This document shows, piece by piece, positions 48,560 to 59,600 of a stretch of DNA of 64,000 nt (within the stretch, counting starts at the first letter, position 1; every line of letters starts with the position of its first letter). Position numbers and translations under genes: made by a program. The stretch comes from Platerodrilus igneus (taxonomy: Eukaryota > Arthropoda > Insecta > Coleoptera > Lycidae). The notes under the pieces are model-generated. The model was given only the letters and a program-made list of their open reading frames with translations, was not told the origin of the DNA and did not search any database. The stretch covers positions 3,038,001-3,102,000 of the forward strand of contig JARFIW010000500.1 of NCBI GenBank assembly GCA_036346225.1, read 5' to 3'.

Positions 48560-48722
48560 CAAGGATTAAGTGGTAGAGCAGTGAGCTCTGTTTATAGAGC
48601 AAGCTGAACTTCTTGGGATTGTTCTTTTCTGTGAAAATTGTAAATAATTTTATGTGTACAAATTTATATGAATTTTCAGAAAATGTTCAATAAAGACAAT
48701 AATAATAATAATAACACTTAAA
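48560..48722 (+). mobile_element. tRNA-derived SINE remnant with a LINE-like 3' tail
   Basis: AAGTGGTAGAGCAGTGAGC is a good tRNA A-box/D-arm match. The B box (TTGGGATTGTTC) is decayed. The end, TCAATAAAGACAATAATAAT, resembles the 3' end of the LINE that finishes at 50430 (TCAATAAAGACATTTATTAT). Confidence 0.5.
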
Positions 48723-48879
48723 GATATGGAGATTTGGAATAAATCTAATATTACGACTATTCCAGATTAATTTAAGGATGTCAATATACTTAGCGCATAT
48801 ACATTGAAGTCAATATTTTCGGTAATACTGGAAAACTGCACACGTAATACCATTACTTAAAACAAAACAAGTATCTGGT

Positions 48880-50430
48880 TGCGACTGATTAGTAGCTTAC
48901 CTGTCCTTGCCAAGATCCCCGAAAAGGTTCATGAGAGACATCAGAATGTTCCTACACACTACTTATATCTTACCTAGTTTACAATCTGGCTTTAGAAGTT
49001 GCTATATTTGTACAACGGCTCTTGTTAGTGTCACCGATGACATTATCACTGCTATTGATAATAGTCTCCTTACCGTTTTAGTTCTAATTGATTATTCTAA
49101 GGCATTCGTAGTTAGATCACAAACCACTTTTAAAATTTTTTGGCTTCAGTTCACATGCAGTTGAAATTATTTGCAGCTTTCTTTGTAATCGTTTTCAGCA
49201 GATTAAGGTATTTCGCAAATTATCCACCTTAAGAGAGGTGATGTATACAGTACAGCAGAGGTCGATACTAGAACCGTTATTATACACTATTTACACCAGC
49301 AATTTAGTTACTTACATAAAAAGGTGCAAATAGCACCAATATGCAAATGATACCCAACTGTATTACTCATTTCATTCCTCGAATATCCAAGAAGCAATAT
49401 CCATTATTAATGAAGATCTAAACAATTTAGCTTCAGGCTCCAATAAATTTTCGTTACAAATCAACATCTCCAAATTAACCGTGACGTTACTTCGAAAAGT
49501 ACTTGACAAAAACCTGGCCTTTTGTCAATATTATCGTTAATAACTACTCACTACCTGTCACTGAAGACTCAAAAATCCTTGGTTGGATAATTGACTCAAA
49601 TCTGAGGTTTAAGAAACACATTAATCAATGTATGATTAAAGCCTATAGCAATTTAAGGTTATATAATCATCAGAGTTCTCTCAACTTCTCTACTAAAACA
49701 ATACTTGCTACTGCATTGATCCTATCGAACTTTAATTACACTTATGGTCCTTGTCTCTACTGTACTAATCAACAGGGAATACGTGTGCAAAATGCTTGTG
49801 TTAGGTTTATTTTTGGTCTATGAAAATTTGATCATGTTTCTGTTAAATTTGCTCAGCTTAGTGGGTTAATATGAAAAATAATTGTTATCTTTACTTTGCA
49901 TGCCTATCATAAAAACCAATGTTCCTAAACAACCCCAGTTACCTATACAATAAATTATACTTCCATACTCATATCTACAACCTTAGTATTTGTAGAAAAG
50001 GAATGTTGACAATTCCGGTTTATAAACACAGTATCTTCCAAAGATATTTTGTTTACAATCTTGTCGAATGCTACAACTCCCTCAAAGATACAATGACAAC
50101 ATTAGCAATGGTACAGTTTAAAAGGCACCTAAAAGAAAGCTTGTTTTAGATCAAAGAGTGCTAAGCGTTTCTTTTGATATTCTATTATATGCCGATTTAA
50201 TGTTACTGTAGTACAAATAAATTCAATGCTGAATTTAAATATTTCATTTCTCTAGTTTATATTTACATGCGATGTTTCTGTTCTCGCTTATTCTACTGTT
50301 GTTTAAATTAGGTTAAGTGTAAAGCAGGTAACTTAAACCTGAACTTTGCCTCTTTTGGCATTTTGATTGTTTTTTGTTAACAGAGTTTCTATTCTTTTCT
50401 TGTGTATGTCAATAAAGACATTTATTATTA
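48880..50430 (+). mobile_element. CR1/Jockey-like LINE RT, 5'-truncated, heavily broken
   Basis: LQSGFRSCYICTTALVSV and VLIDYSKAF (48970-49110), then a broken stretch with QYANDTQLYYS at about 49337, where the catalytic YADD has become YAND. After that VNNYSLPVTEDSKILGWI, FNYTYGPCLY (49503-49823) and YLYNKLYFHTH (49940-50149) are C-terminal blocks. The arrangement matches the element at 21025-23790. The 3' end is TCAATAAAGACATTTATTATT near 50410-50430. Confidence 0.75.
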
Positions 50431-50797
50431 TTTAGACAAATAATGTGAAAACGAAGTAAGTTGCGCATTATACCTATCTTTGGTGCTTACTTTATTATAA
50501 AATTATATTTAAAGTAGTTTTGCAACATAAAAAATGGTAACCTCCAGAGTATTAAAAAGAAATTATAAAATAACGGAAACGCCACTTATTTCAACTGATA
50601 TCAAAAACTTTTATATAATTAACATTGAAGGTAAATGTAAGTGCCTTAAGAAATATAAAACAATCAAAATAATTATTAATTGGTCTCTAAACAAATAATT
50701 AAGTTTTTTTATTCTCCTAAAAAGGTTATCTCAATGTAGCATACGTTGCTTGACCTGGACAGGGACGGTATAAGCAACTTGATAATACAGTAGTTAT

Positions 50798-50898
50798 TTA
50801 TTATACAAGGGAAAAAATACTAGATTTTAGCTCGAGGTGTGTTTCTCTACCAAGCGAAGCGAGAGTTAAAATCTTACATTTTTACCTGTGTATAATAC
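50798..50898. mobile_element. Short palindromic MITE
   Basis: TTATTATACAAGGGAAAAAA and AGATTTTAGCTCG pair with CGAGAGTTAAAATCT and TTTTTACCTGTGTATAATA. The centre has CAAGCGAAGCGAGAG. A similar TTATTATACAAGGGAAGATG occurs at 61155. Confidence 0.65.
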
Positions 50899-52856
50899 AC
50901 TATTTTTTTTTGTAACAGGTAAAACGATGATTTAATATTGAAAAAAATATTACAATATATTAAAGGCAAAAAATCAATCGATGTCAAATTTGAAGTTTCA
51001 AACAAGTAGACTGTTATGCTTGTAGGGATAGTTAGACTTGCGTTGCTAAGGAAACCTTTAAAGTAATCAAATATGTCAATTTAATTCTGAGAGTGGTTAC
51101 TTATTTGCACATACCCGGGAAAAAAGTACTCATTTTTTTTTGCCGGAGAAAAAAGTAAATTCATAAAAAGTGACATTTTGTTACTTGTCAAGAACCATTA
51201 AATGTCAAATTTTTTCCTCGTCACAAAAAAAAAATTTATTTATATTATGTACATCAAAAATATACTTCTATACTTTGTTGACACTTCAGAGGCAAGTGCA
51301 ATACTATTATATAATGTTTATATCAAAACTATTCAAACTTTCATATAAGTAAAGATAATTTTAGTTATTATCCTGACATCAAAACTTTAGATGATATTGT
51401 TAACACATTTAAAAAGTTAACATTTTTCTATTGCACAGGAAACGTTTTATAGTAAATAGCCTAGTCTTCACATATAAATATACTTTAAAATGTTTTTACT
51501 AAAATAGAGAAAATATGCTACAATTATTTCAGTAAACATTTATCATCACCAATTGCTAAATTAAATGAATGTAATAAATTAAAGGGTATTATTTACTATT
51601 TCAATGTGCTCAATCTAATCGAAGTCAACATGATCGAAGTTAGCAGGTTGAAATGATCGATATAAACACTTTGTCAAACCTGATCGAAACAGTGAATTCA
51701 AGTCCCTTCAACAAATGGGTTGAGCTGAGTTTAAGGATTTAAACTGACGACATAAACTGCTAAAGTGGATCGAGTTACGCTTGCTGCTGACTTCATTCTA
51801 GTTACTGGCTATGCAATGAAGTACTTTAGTACTTTTGTGAGTATGTCGTTCCGCAGGAACAAAAGAAACATTTGGAAGATGGATGAAACTATATATTTGT
51901 TTACATAAATCAAAGTAGATTGTTCGATATAAAGGGATTCAAATAGAGTTCAAATTCACTAGGGTTGAGTTCAACTATGCTGAGATAACCATAGTAATAA
52001 ATATAAAGTGAAATCTAAATTTGAAACATTTTTAAAGGGTATACATTTGACAATAAAAATAAATTGACATGACTATGAGAATATTAAGTCCAAATTAACC
52101 GACAAAAATGTGTTTAAGTATAAATAGGACTTTACTAAAAAAATATCAAAATAAAATAAGAAATACGATATTATTTAATTTTTTTCCCATCAGTTTTCAC
52201 ATAATCTTTATTAGTAAAAAACGAAGATCATATTCCTATATCTGACAAATCAGTTATATACCTCCTTAAATGCAGTTCTTGTAATTCTTTCTAGATTAAA
52301 CCATCTGTTATTGTTTTGTCAGGTTTAAAAATACAAATTACTTTTACTTTTTCTAAACATTTTGAAGGTTAATAACAACACTTAATACACTTTAGCTTCA
52401 ATCAGTTTGCATTAGTTTTATCAGATTTTTACTCTGAATACATTATTAACTGTTAATATTGACATTAATCATCATGTAGCAACCCACCGCATGCTAACTT
52501 ATTGACATTTTCAAATATTTACCATTTCAACTTTTACTTTAAATTAACAACACATTCCAATATGTAATATTCTATTTAGTACATGTTTATTTATCAAAAC
52601 CTCTAGTGCATTTTCTCCATTTCAATAGAAATTTTTCGAAATACATTTATATGGGAACGGTTTCAAGTTTCTGCCAACATTTTAATATGCTACTGTAAGT
52701 AAAAAGTAAAAGTTATGCATGAATTTGAAGAAGAGAAATGTCTTACAAAAATTAAGAAATAATTCTTGTAATAGGCAAAATTACTATTCTCGTGCGATAA
52801 TTATTTGTTCATCGAAATACGGATAAGATTATACATTATACGGCAATTTATTTATT
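50899..52856. other. Non-coding stretch downstream of the SS18-like gene
   Basis: No gene or clear repeat. 51600-52000 is less AT-rich and has repeated GATCGA words (AATCTAATCGAAGTCAACATGATCGAAG), without a regular period. Confidence 0.4.
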
Positions 52857-52859
52857 CTA
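52846..52859 (-). terminator. Polyadenylation signals at the SS18-like stop codon
   Basis: TAGAATAAATAAAT (minus strand) gives two overlapping AATAAA hexamers immediately after the TAG stop. Confidence 0.5.
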
Positions 52860-53669
52860 AGATTGGTTTGATGAATAATTGCGACCAAACTGATTGGTTT
52901 GAGAATTAGAATTATGTAATGTAGGTACAGATCGTGCATGCTGATAGCTATGCGATATTGTGCCTAATTGTGGCTGTGAAGTATATGCTGGTGAAGGATA
53001 AGGAGCTCCTGGATAAAATTGGTTCAATTGGTGTACTGAACTGTAAGATGAACCGGTATTAGGTAACTGAGGATTTTGAGAATATGAATATGGCACAGTA
53101 GCGGGCTTAATAGCAGTAGCTACATTAGCTGAAGTAGGCTTGTTGTTTGGCAAGCCATAGTGAATAGTATTAGTATTCGGTTGATTAGCATATGCAGAAC
53201 CAGCATAGCCTGGTGGCAAAGTCAAAAACGTACCATAAGGTGGTGGTTGCTGATTACTTTTAGACGGAGCATATCCTTGTTGAGATAAATAATTTTGTTG
53301 TATCGGATAATTTTGAGTAGGCACATTTAAAATTGTATTATACGAAGGCAACTGGTAAATGCCTGAATTTTCAGAGGAATATGTCCTGCCTGTAGTATTT
53401 TGTAGGGTTGCACTACCAGAATTAGAAGACTGAACATGGGTTGACTGCACAGCTGCAGCATAATTAGGAGGTTGAGTAGACGGACAAGTTTGTCTAGTTT
53501 GCTGGTAAGTCCCACTTGGCATGTATCGATTCTGTGATTGTGCTTGTTGATGCCCATGTTGTGGACCGCTATGTGTATTAAGCGAATGTTGATCTGATGT
53601 TAATTGAGATGATACTTCATAGTCGAACACTGGGGGATGCTCAGGAATAGGAGTAAGACCAAATGGAAG
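52857..53669 (-). CDS. SS18-like gene, last exon (QPGY-like domain)
   Basis: An acceptor TTTAATTTCAG ends at 53670 and the exon starts CTTCCATTTGG (LPFGLTPIPEHPP). It is open for 270 codons to TAG at 52857-52859. Two overlapping AATAAA signals start right at the stop (TAGAATAAATAAAT), so the 3' UTR may be very short. Confidence 0.85.
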   Translation of the reverse strand, partial: LPFGLTPIPEHPPVFDYEVSSQLTSDQHSLNTHSGPQHGHQQAQSQNRYMPSGTYQQTRQTCPSTQPPNYAAAVQSTHVQSSNSGSATLQNTTGRTYSSENSGIYQLPSYNTILNVPTQNYPIQQNYLSQQGYAPSKSNQQPPPYGTFLTLPPGYAGSAYANQPNTNTIHYGLPNNKPTSANVATAIKPATVPYSYSQNPQLPNTGSSYSSVHQLNQFYPGAPYPSPAYTSQPQLGTISHSYQHARSVPTLHNSNSQTNQFGRNYSSNQS

Positions 53670-56600
53670 CTGAAATTAAAGAACTTTATGGTTAGATTTT
53701 ATTTTTCAACTCAAGTACATTTAAAGTATTCTTTCAGTTTTTTCGTTTATTTAACTAAAAGTTAATAGTACCTAAAATCTTGCAGGTTTATTTTGGTCCT
53801 TATTATGTTAGCTTTCTCTTAAGCGTACGATTATTGGATTATAAAACACTGATAGGAACAGAATTTAGTTTGTAGCTGATAATGATTTAATTCAACACAA
53901 AATGGGTTTCTATAGGATAGCTCTTTAAAGAAAGAATCATTATGGGCGCATTATTTTTTGTTTTAAAACTCCAAGTTGTGATAGTTCGTCTTTTTACTAA
54001 AAGAAACAAACTATAGATCTGTTTTACTTTATTACTGTGAAATTTTTAAACGTTCAAAAACTAGCGAAGAATTACATATATATTCCATTTATTATTTTAC
54101 ATACAAAATCAATACTCGACGGTCGCTTCCCACTTCTCGACTGCTTCTTCCACAACTATTGTTTTTTTCATTCGCCTCTTCTCGTTTATCGAACGTATCC
54201 GAATCGTCTTGGTGTATTACGCATACAATTCATAATTCCGCGAGAAAAAAGCACTGCCTCAGAAATAGTTTCAAGTAATCTATTAAATATATTTAACATA
54301 ATGGCAATGTGAATTCCCATAGTCTCTTCAGAACCTTGGGTACGACGCTTAATCTCTTTCATCAGACGCTCATTATAATTAATCAGCTGAAATTCAAACC
54401 ACAACAAACGAACTAATTCCTCCTAATTATCAACAGAACCCCTATTTACTATAAACCATAATAACGCTTTATAGCACTGCAACAGCACTAACTAAAGTAG
54501 TTAATGATCTTATTTCCGTAATTGATGAATCAAATGTTACGTATCTGGTTTTCTTAGACTTCAGTAAGGCATTTGATACTATCAATCATCAGCTATTACT
54601 AGCCAAACTGTACTATATTGGATGTAATGAAAACGTTATCGACTGGTTTAAAAGCTACCTACAAAACAGAAGCCAATCGGTACAAATAAACAACACGCAG
54701 TGTAAAGCAAGGGGTTCCTCAGGGAAGTATTTTAGGCCCACTGTTGTTTGCAATATTTACAGTCAACTTTTCGTAAATTTTACCACCGCAAGTTAAATAT
54801 CATATATATGCTGATGACATACTGCTATATATTGCGAGAGATGTTTTATATGTCAACTATACAGTACACAAGCTTAATGATATCCTTGCAATAGTGGATA
54901 TATGGATACAAAAGAACGGTCTGAGTCTGAATATATCAAAAACTATAGCAATGTGTGTTGGTTCAAGAAAAGGTGTAAAATTGGAAGAGATTCGTACAGT
55001 GGACATTAAAATAAATAACATTATTAAGTTGGTCAATAACGTAAAATACCTAAGGGTGACCATTGATAGGCACCTTACGTTTGAAAGTCATATTACATGC
55101 AAAATGAGACTATGTTACTATAAAATGCGCACACTTTACAAATATAAACAGCTATTAAGTCCAAATTTAGAATGGAGATTGTGCAACAGCTTAGTGTTGA
55201 GTCAGATGGACTACTGTTGTGTGGTATTTTACAAATTTTCAATAGTGCATCTAAAGAATAGGATACAAATACTTCAAAATGTGTGATTTAGGTTTAGTTT
55301 CAGTGTTGAACGTACTCAACATGTGACTTTATATTATAATGTAAAAGGTATACTGAAATATGAAAAGCGCCTGGAGCTTCAACTTTGCAAGTCTGTCTAC
55401 AATATTCTCAACACACATAAGCCTAACTACTTATTTTAATTGTTATGCATCAGAGCCTTCGCTCACACTTCGAATTTCAGAAATGCCAATCATCTGTGCA
55501 TACCACTTCACTCAACATCAAAATTTCAATCTTGTTTTGGTTATATAGCTCCTCATATAGTTAACAAACATAAAACCATCTTTGACAATGTAAATGTAAG
55601 AAGTTTTAAGCAACAGATCTTAAGAATGTTAATAAATAATCAGGGTGGTAAACAGTAGTTCATAAACATTAAGAATATTGCTACTACTGGCAAAGGCTCT
55701 CTAGCCTAAGGTGCATTTTGTTAAATTCAGGACACAGGGGAATTTAAAATCAGCAATGCTGAATTCCTTTCCTTTTGGTGTTGTATATACATTTACCAAT
55801 AAATGATATTTATTATTATTTATTACTAAAATAGTCCTCCATTCGGATCTCCGGGAGGGCGACTATTTCGTGGGATATAATCCAAAAGTATAAAAAACGA
55901 TCCGTGAACATTCTGCAAGTCGGAATGTGAATTGTCAAAAGTATGAAGCAAGTAGGTAAGCTAGAGAACCTGAAAATTGAAATAGATAGGTTAGCACTAG
56001 ACATAGTAGGGATCAGCAAAGTCCGCTGGCCGGAGGCGGGGGATTTTTGGAGTGGAGACTTCAGGGTAATTCATACAGGATCAGAGGAAGGAAATTCGGA
56101 TGTGGGGATAGTTATGAGAAAAAAGATAGGACACCGTGTACACAACTACTTACAAAAAACGATAGAGTACTCATGGTTAGATTAGAATCTAAACTGGTAA
56201 ATACAGTAATAATACAAGTATACATGCCCACCTCTAGCTATAATGAGGAAGAGGTAGAGGTGATCTACAAAGATATAGACCGCATACTAAGATACATAAA
56301 AGGACAAAAATTTAATAATTACGGAAATTATAATGCAGTGATAGGTGAGAGTAGGGAAGGAGCGATAGTAGGTTAATTTGGTTTAGGCACGAGAAATGAC
56401 AGGGGAAATAGGCTGGTAGAATTTTGCTACAAGAACAATTTAACCATCACAAATACATTATTTCAACATCATGCTAGAAGACAATACACGTGAAAGATGC
56501 CAGGAGATCTAGAAAGAAATCAAATAGATTACATTATTGTTAGGCAACGGTTTAGGAATCAAATAAAAGATTGTAAGAGCTACCCAGAAGCAAATATAGA

Positions 56601-59600
56601 CACTGACCACACATCGTAATTATGAACGCCGCTCTCATATTTAAAAATTTGAAAAAAGAAACGGAAAAAGGCACTTTGACTTTGAGAAGCTAAAAGATAA
56701 AAATATTAATAAACGATTTGAAAAAAAATCAAATAAATTGCTGAAAGATCTCTGAAAAATTTCTGATACTAAGGAAGTAGAAACAGAATGGAATAACATT
56801 AAATCCAGCTTACACATGGCGGCTAGAGATATTCTGGGGTATACACAAAAAGAAAATAAGAAACCATGGATAACAAAGGATATCCTATATTTAATAGTAG
56901 AAAGACGAAAATACAAAAATAGATCAGACGAAACAGGAAAACAGAAATACAAAGCCATAAAATGGGAAATTATTCGTAAATACAGCAAAGCTAAAGAACA
57001 ATGAATTGATGAAAAGTGCAAAAAGGTACAAACTAAGATGGAAATAGGAAAGATAGACAAAGCATACAAATTAATTAGAATGAATTTTAGGGATATAAAA
57101 CCATATAGCAAAAATATAAGGGACGTGGGATGAAACGTCATTATAGAAAATGTAGAGAAAGTGATTTGATGGCAAGAATATATAAGAAATTTATATGCAG
57201 GAGCAGAAGAGGAACAAATAGCATTTGAACTGGAATCAGAGATTGAAAATGATGACTTGCGATATCCATCATAGTAACTATACCAAAAAAAGAGGCGCGG
57301 ATAGATGTGAAAATTTCCAAACAATAAGTTTGACATTACATGTGATTTTCCAATGCTCCACCCGAAGGTACTACATTGGCCAGCAAGCGAGTTTTTTTTT
57401 ACCTGGAAAATTTTGAATTTTGCCGAATCCTTGCTGTTCCAAGCAAGGTAGGGATCTTTAACGTGCGTGACAACACTCACACACGGGACCTCCATTTTAC
57501 CTCTCATCCGAACGAGGATGTATTTTTACGAAAAATGCTCGCCTAACATTTTTCAAGCGGACCGTGTCGGGATTCGAACCCGGGACCTAGGGCGTAGTAG
57601 TCACACACATACCACTATGCCACGGAGCCGCCTAATAAGTTTGACAGCATACGTTTCAAAAATATTAACTAGAATTGTACAAAGAAGTTTGATAGAAGGA
57701 TAGTACATAGTTTATACAAAGAGCAAACAGCGGTAATAGAATTAGAGCAGGAAAGTAGAGAAGTAAATATTAGGAAAGGGGTGAGACAAGGATGTGTCTT
57801 ATCCCCATTAATTTTTAGCTTTTACATTGAAGAGGCAATGAATACTGTCAAATGCAGGAGGACATTTGGAATTACTATGCAGGGACAAAAGATCGATATG
57901 CTTAGATTTGCAAATGATATAGCGGTATTAGCATCTAGCAAAGAAGAGTTAGAAGCGCTGCTCCTAATGAAATGGAAACAGCTCTAACAGAGAGGAGATA
58001 CAGTATGAAAATTAACAAAAATAAAACTAAAGCTCTAGTATGCAAAAAAAGGGAAAATAAATCAAAAACAAGAATACAAATAGGTAACGAAAACTTACAA
58101 GAAGTTAAGGATTTCTGCTACCTAGGAAGCCAAATAACACAAGGTGGGAAAAGCACAAAAGATATAAAACAAAGATTAGCTCAAGGTCATGCCATATTTA
58201 ACCAAAAAAAAAGCAACTACTGTGTTCAAAGACAACAAACACAGAAACAAGGAAAAGATTGCTTAAAACATATGTTTGGAGCACAGCACTGTATGGCTCT
58301 GCTGGACAGTAGGAGAAGCAGACAAGAAAAATATAGAAGCCTTTGAAATGTGGTGCTAGAGACGTATGATGAAGATAACATGGACAGACAAAGTTAAGAA
58401 CAAAGAGGTGCTAGAAATGATAAGAGAAGAAAGAAATATGTGGAAAACAGTAAAAAATAGGCCGCATACTAAGACATGAGAGAATAGTGCGGAATATATT
58501 AGAAGCAGAGATAAGAAAACGAGAAGTGGAGATAGACCTAGGTTAGACTATTGCACACAGATAGTGAAAGATGTAGGATGTGGGAATTTCAGGGAATTGT
58601 GTAGGCTAACTCAGAATAGAAATCAATGGAGGTATGCATCCAACAAGTCCCAGATGGAAAAAAAACAAATGATGAAAAACATAACTATACTTAAACATGG
58701 CGATTATTATAAACAATTGCAGGTATTGGTCATGTAATATTCTCAACTAATGTTAATTGTGCAAAAGGATTTACTGGAAAACTATTAATACGGCAAATGT
58801 CTAAGTGTTTGGGGATCCTTGGCAGTCGCAGGCTGTTTAATACCCTTCACATACCACTGAATATCGGTGAAATAGGACATATAATTAGAAAACAATAGAA
58901 AAGGAATCAAGCTGTATATAGATTGTAGAGGCGGCTCCGTGGCGTAGTGGTATGTGTGTGACTACTACGCCCTAGGTCCCGGGTTCGAATCCCGACACGG
59001 TCCGCTTGAAAAATGTTAGGCGAGCATTTTTCGCAAAAATACACCCTCGTTCGGATGAGAGGTAAAATGGAGGTCCCGTGTGTGAGTGTTGTCACTAACG
59101 CTAAAGATCCCTACCTTGCTTGGAACAGCAAGAATTCGGCAAAATTCAAAATTTTCCAGGTAAAAAAAACTCGCTTCCTGGCCAATGTAGTACCTTCAGG
59201 TGGAGCATTGGAAAATCACATGTAATGTATATAGGTTGTAGGCGACTTCGTGGCGTATTTGGTATGTGTGTGACTACTATGCCCAAGGTCCTGGCTTCAA
59301 ATCCCGACACGGTCCGCTTGAAAGATGTAAGGCGAGCATTTTTCACAAAAATACACCCTCATTCGGATGAGAGGTAAAATGGAGGTCCCGTGTGTGAGTG
59401 TTGTAATGCACGTTAAAGATCCCTACCTTGCTTAAAACAGCAAGGGTTCGGCAAAATTCCAAATTTTCCAGGTAAAAAAATACTCGCTTCCTGGCCAATG
59501 CAGTACCTTTGGGTGGAGCATTGGAAAATCAAATATAATGTATATAGGTTGTTGTGAGAATTTCGGAAAACTTTGTATGCTAGCTCAGAACATAAATAAG

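Noticed and set aside
56641..57507. 288-codon open frame on the minus strand
   Set aside because: It lies antisense to the linker and RT region of the RTE-like LINE and partly across a SINE. The plus-strand frames match known blocks; the antisense frame has no domain.
58935..59006. tRNA gene in the SINE heads
   Set aside because: A and B boxes are good but the acceptor stem does not pair (GGCTCCG against CGGTCCG), and the head is always joined to the same 220-bp body with target duplications.
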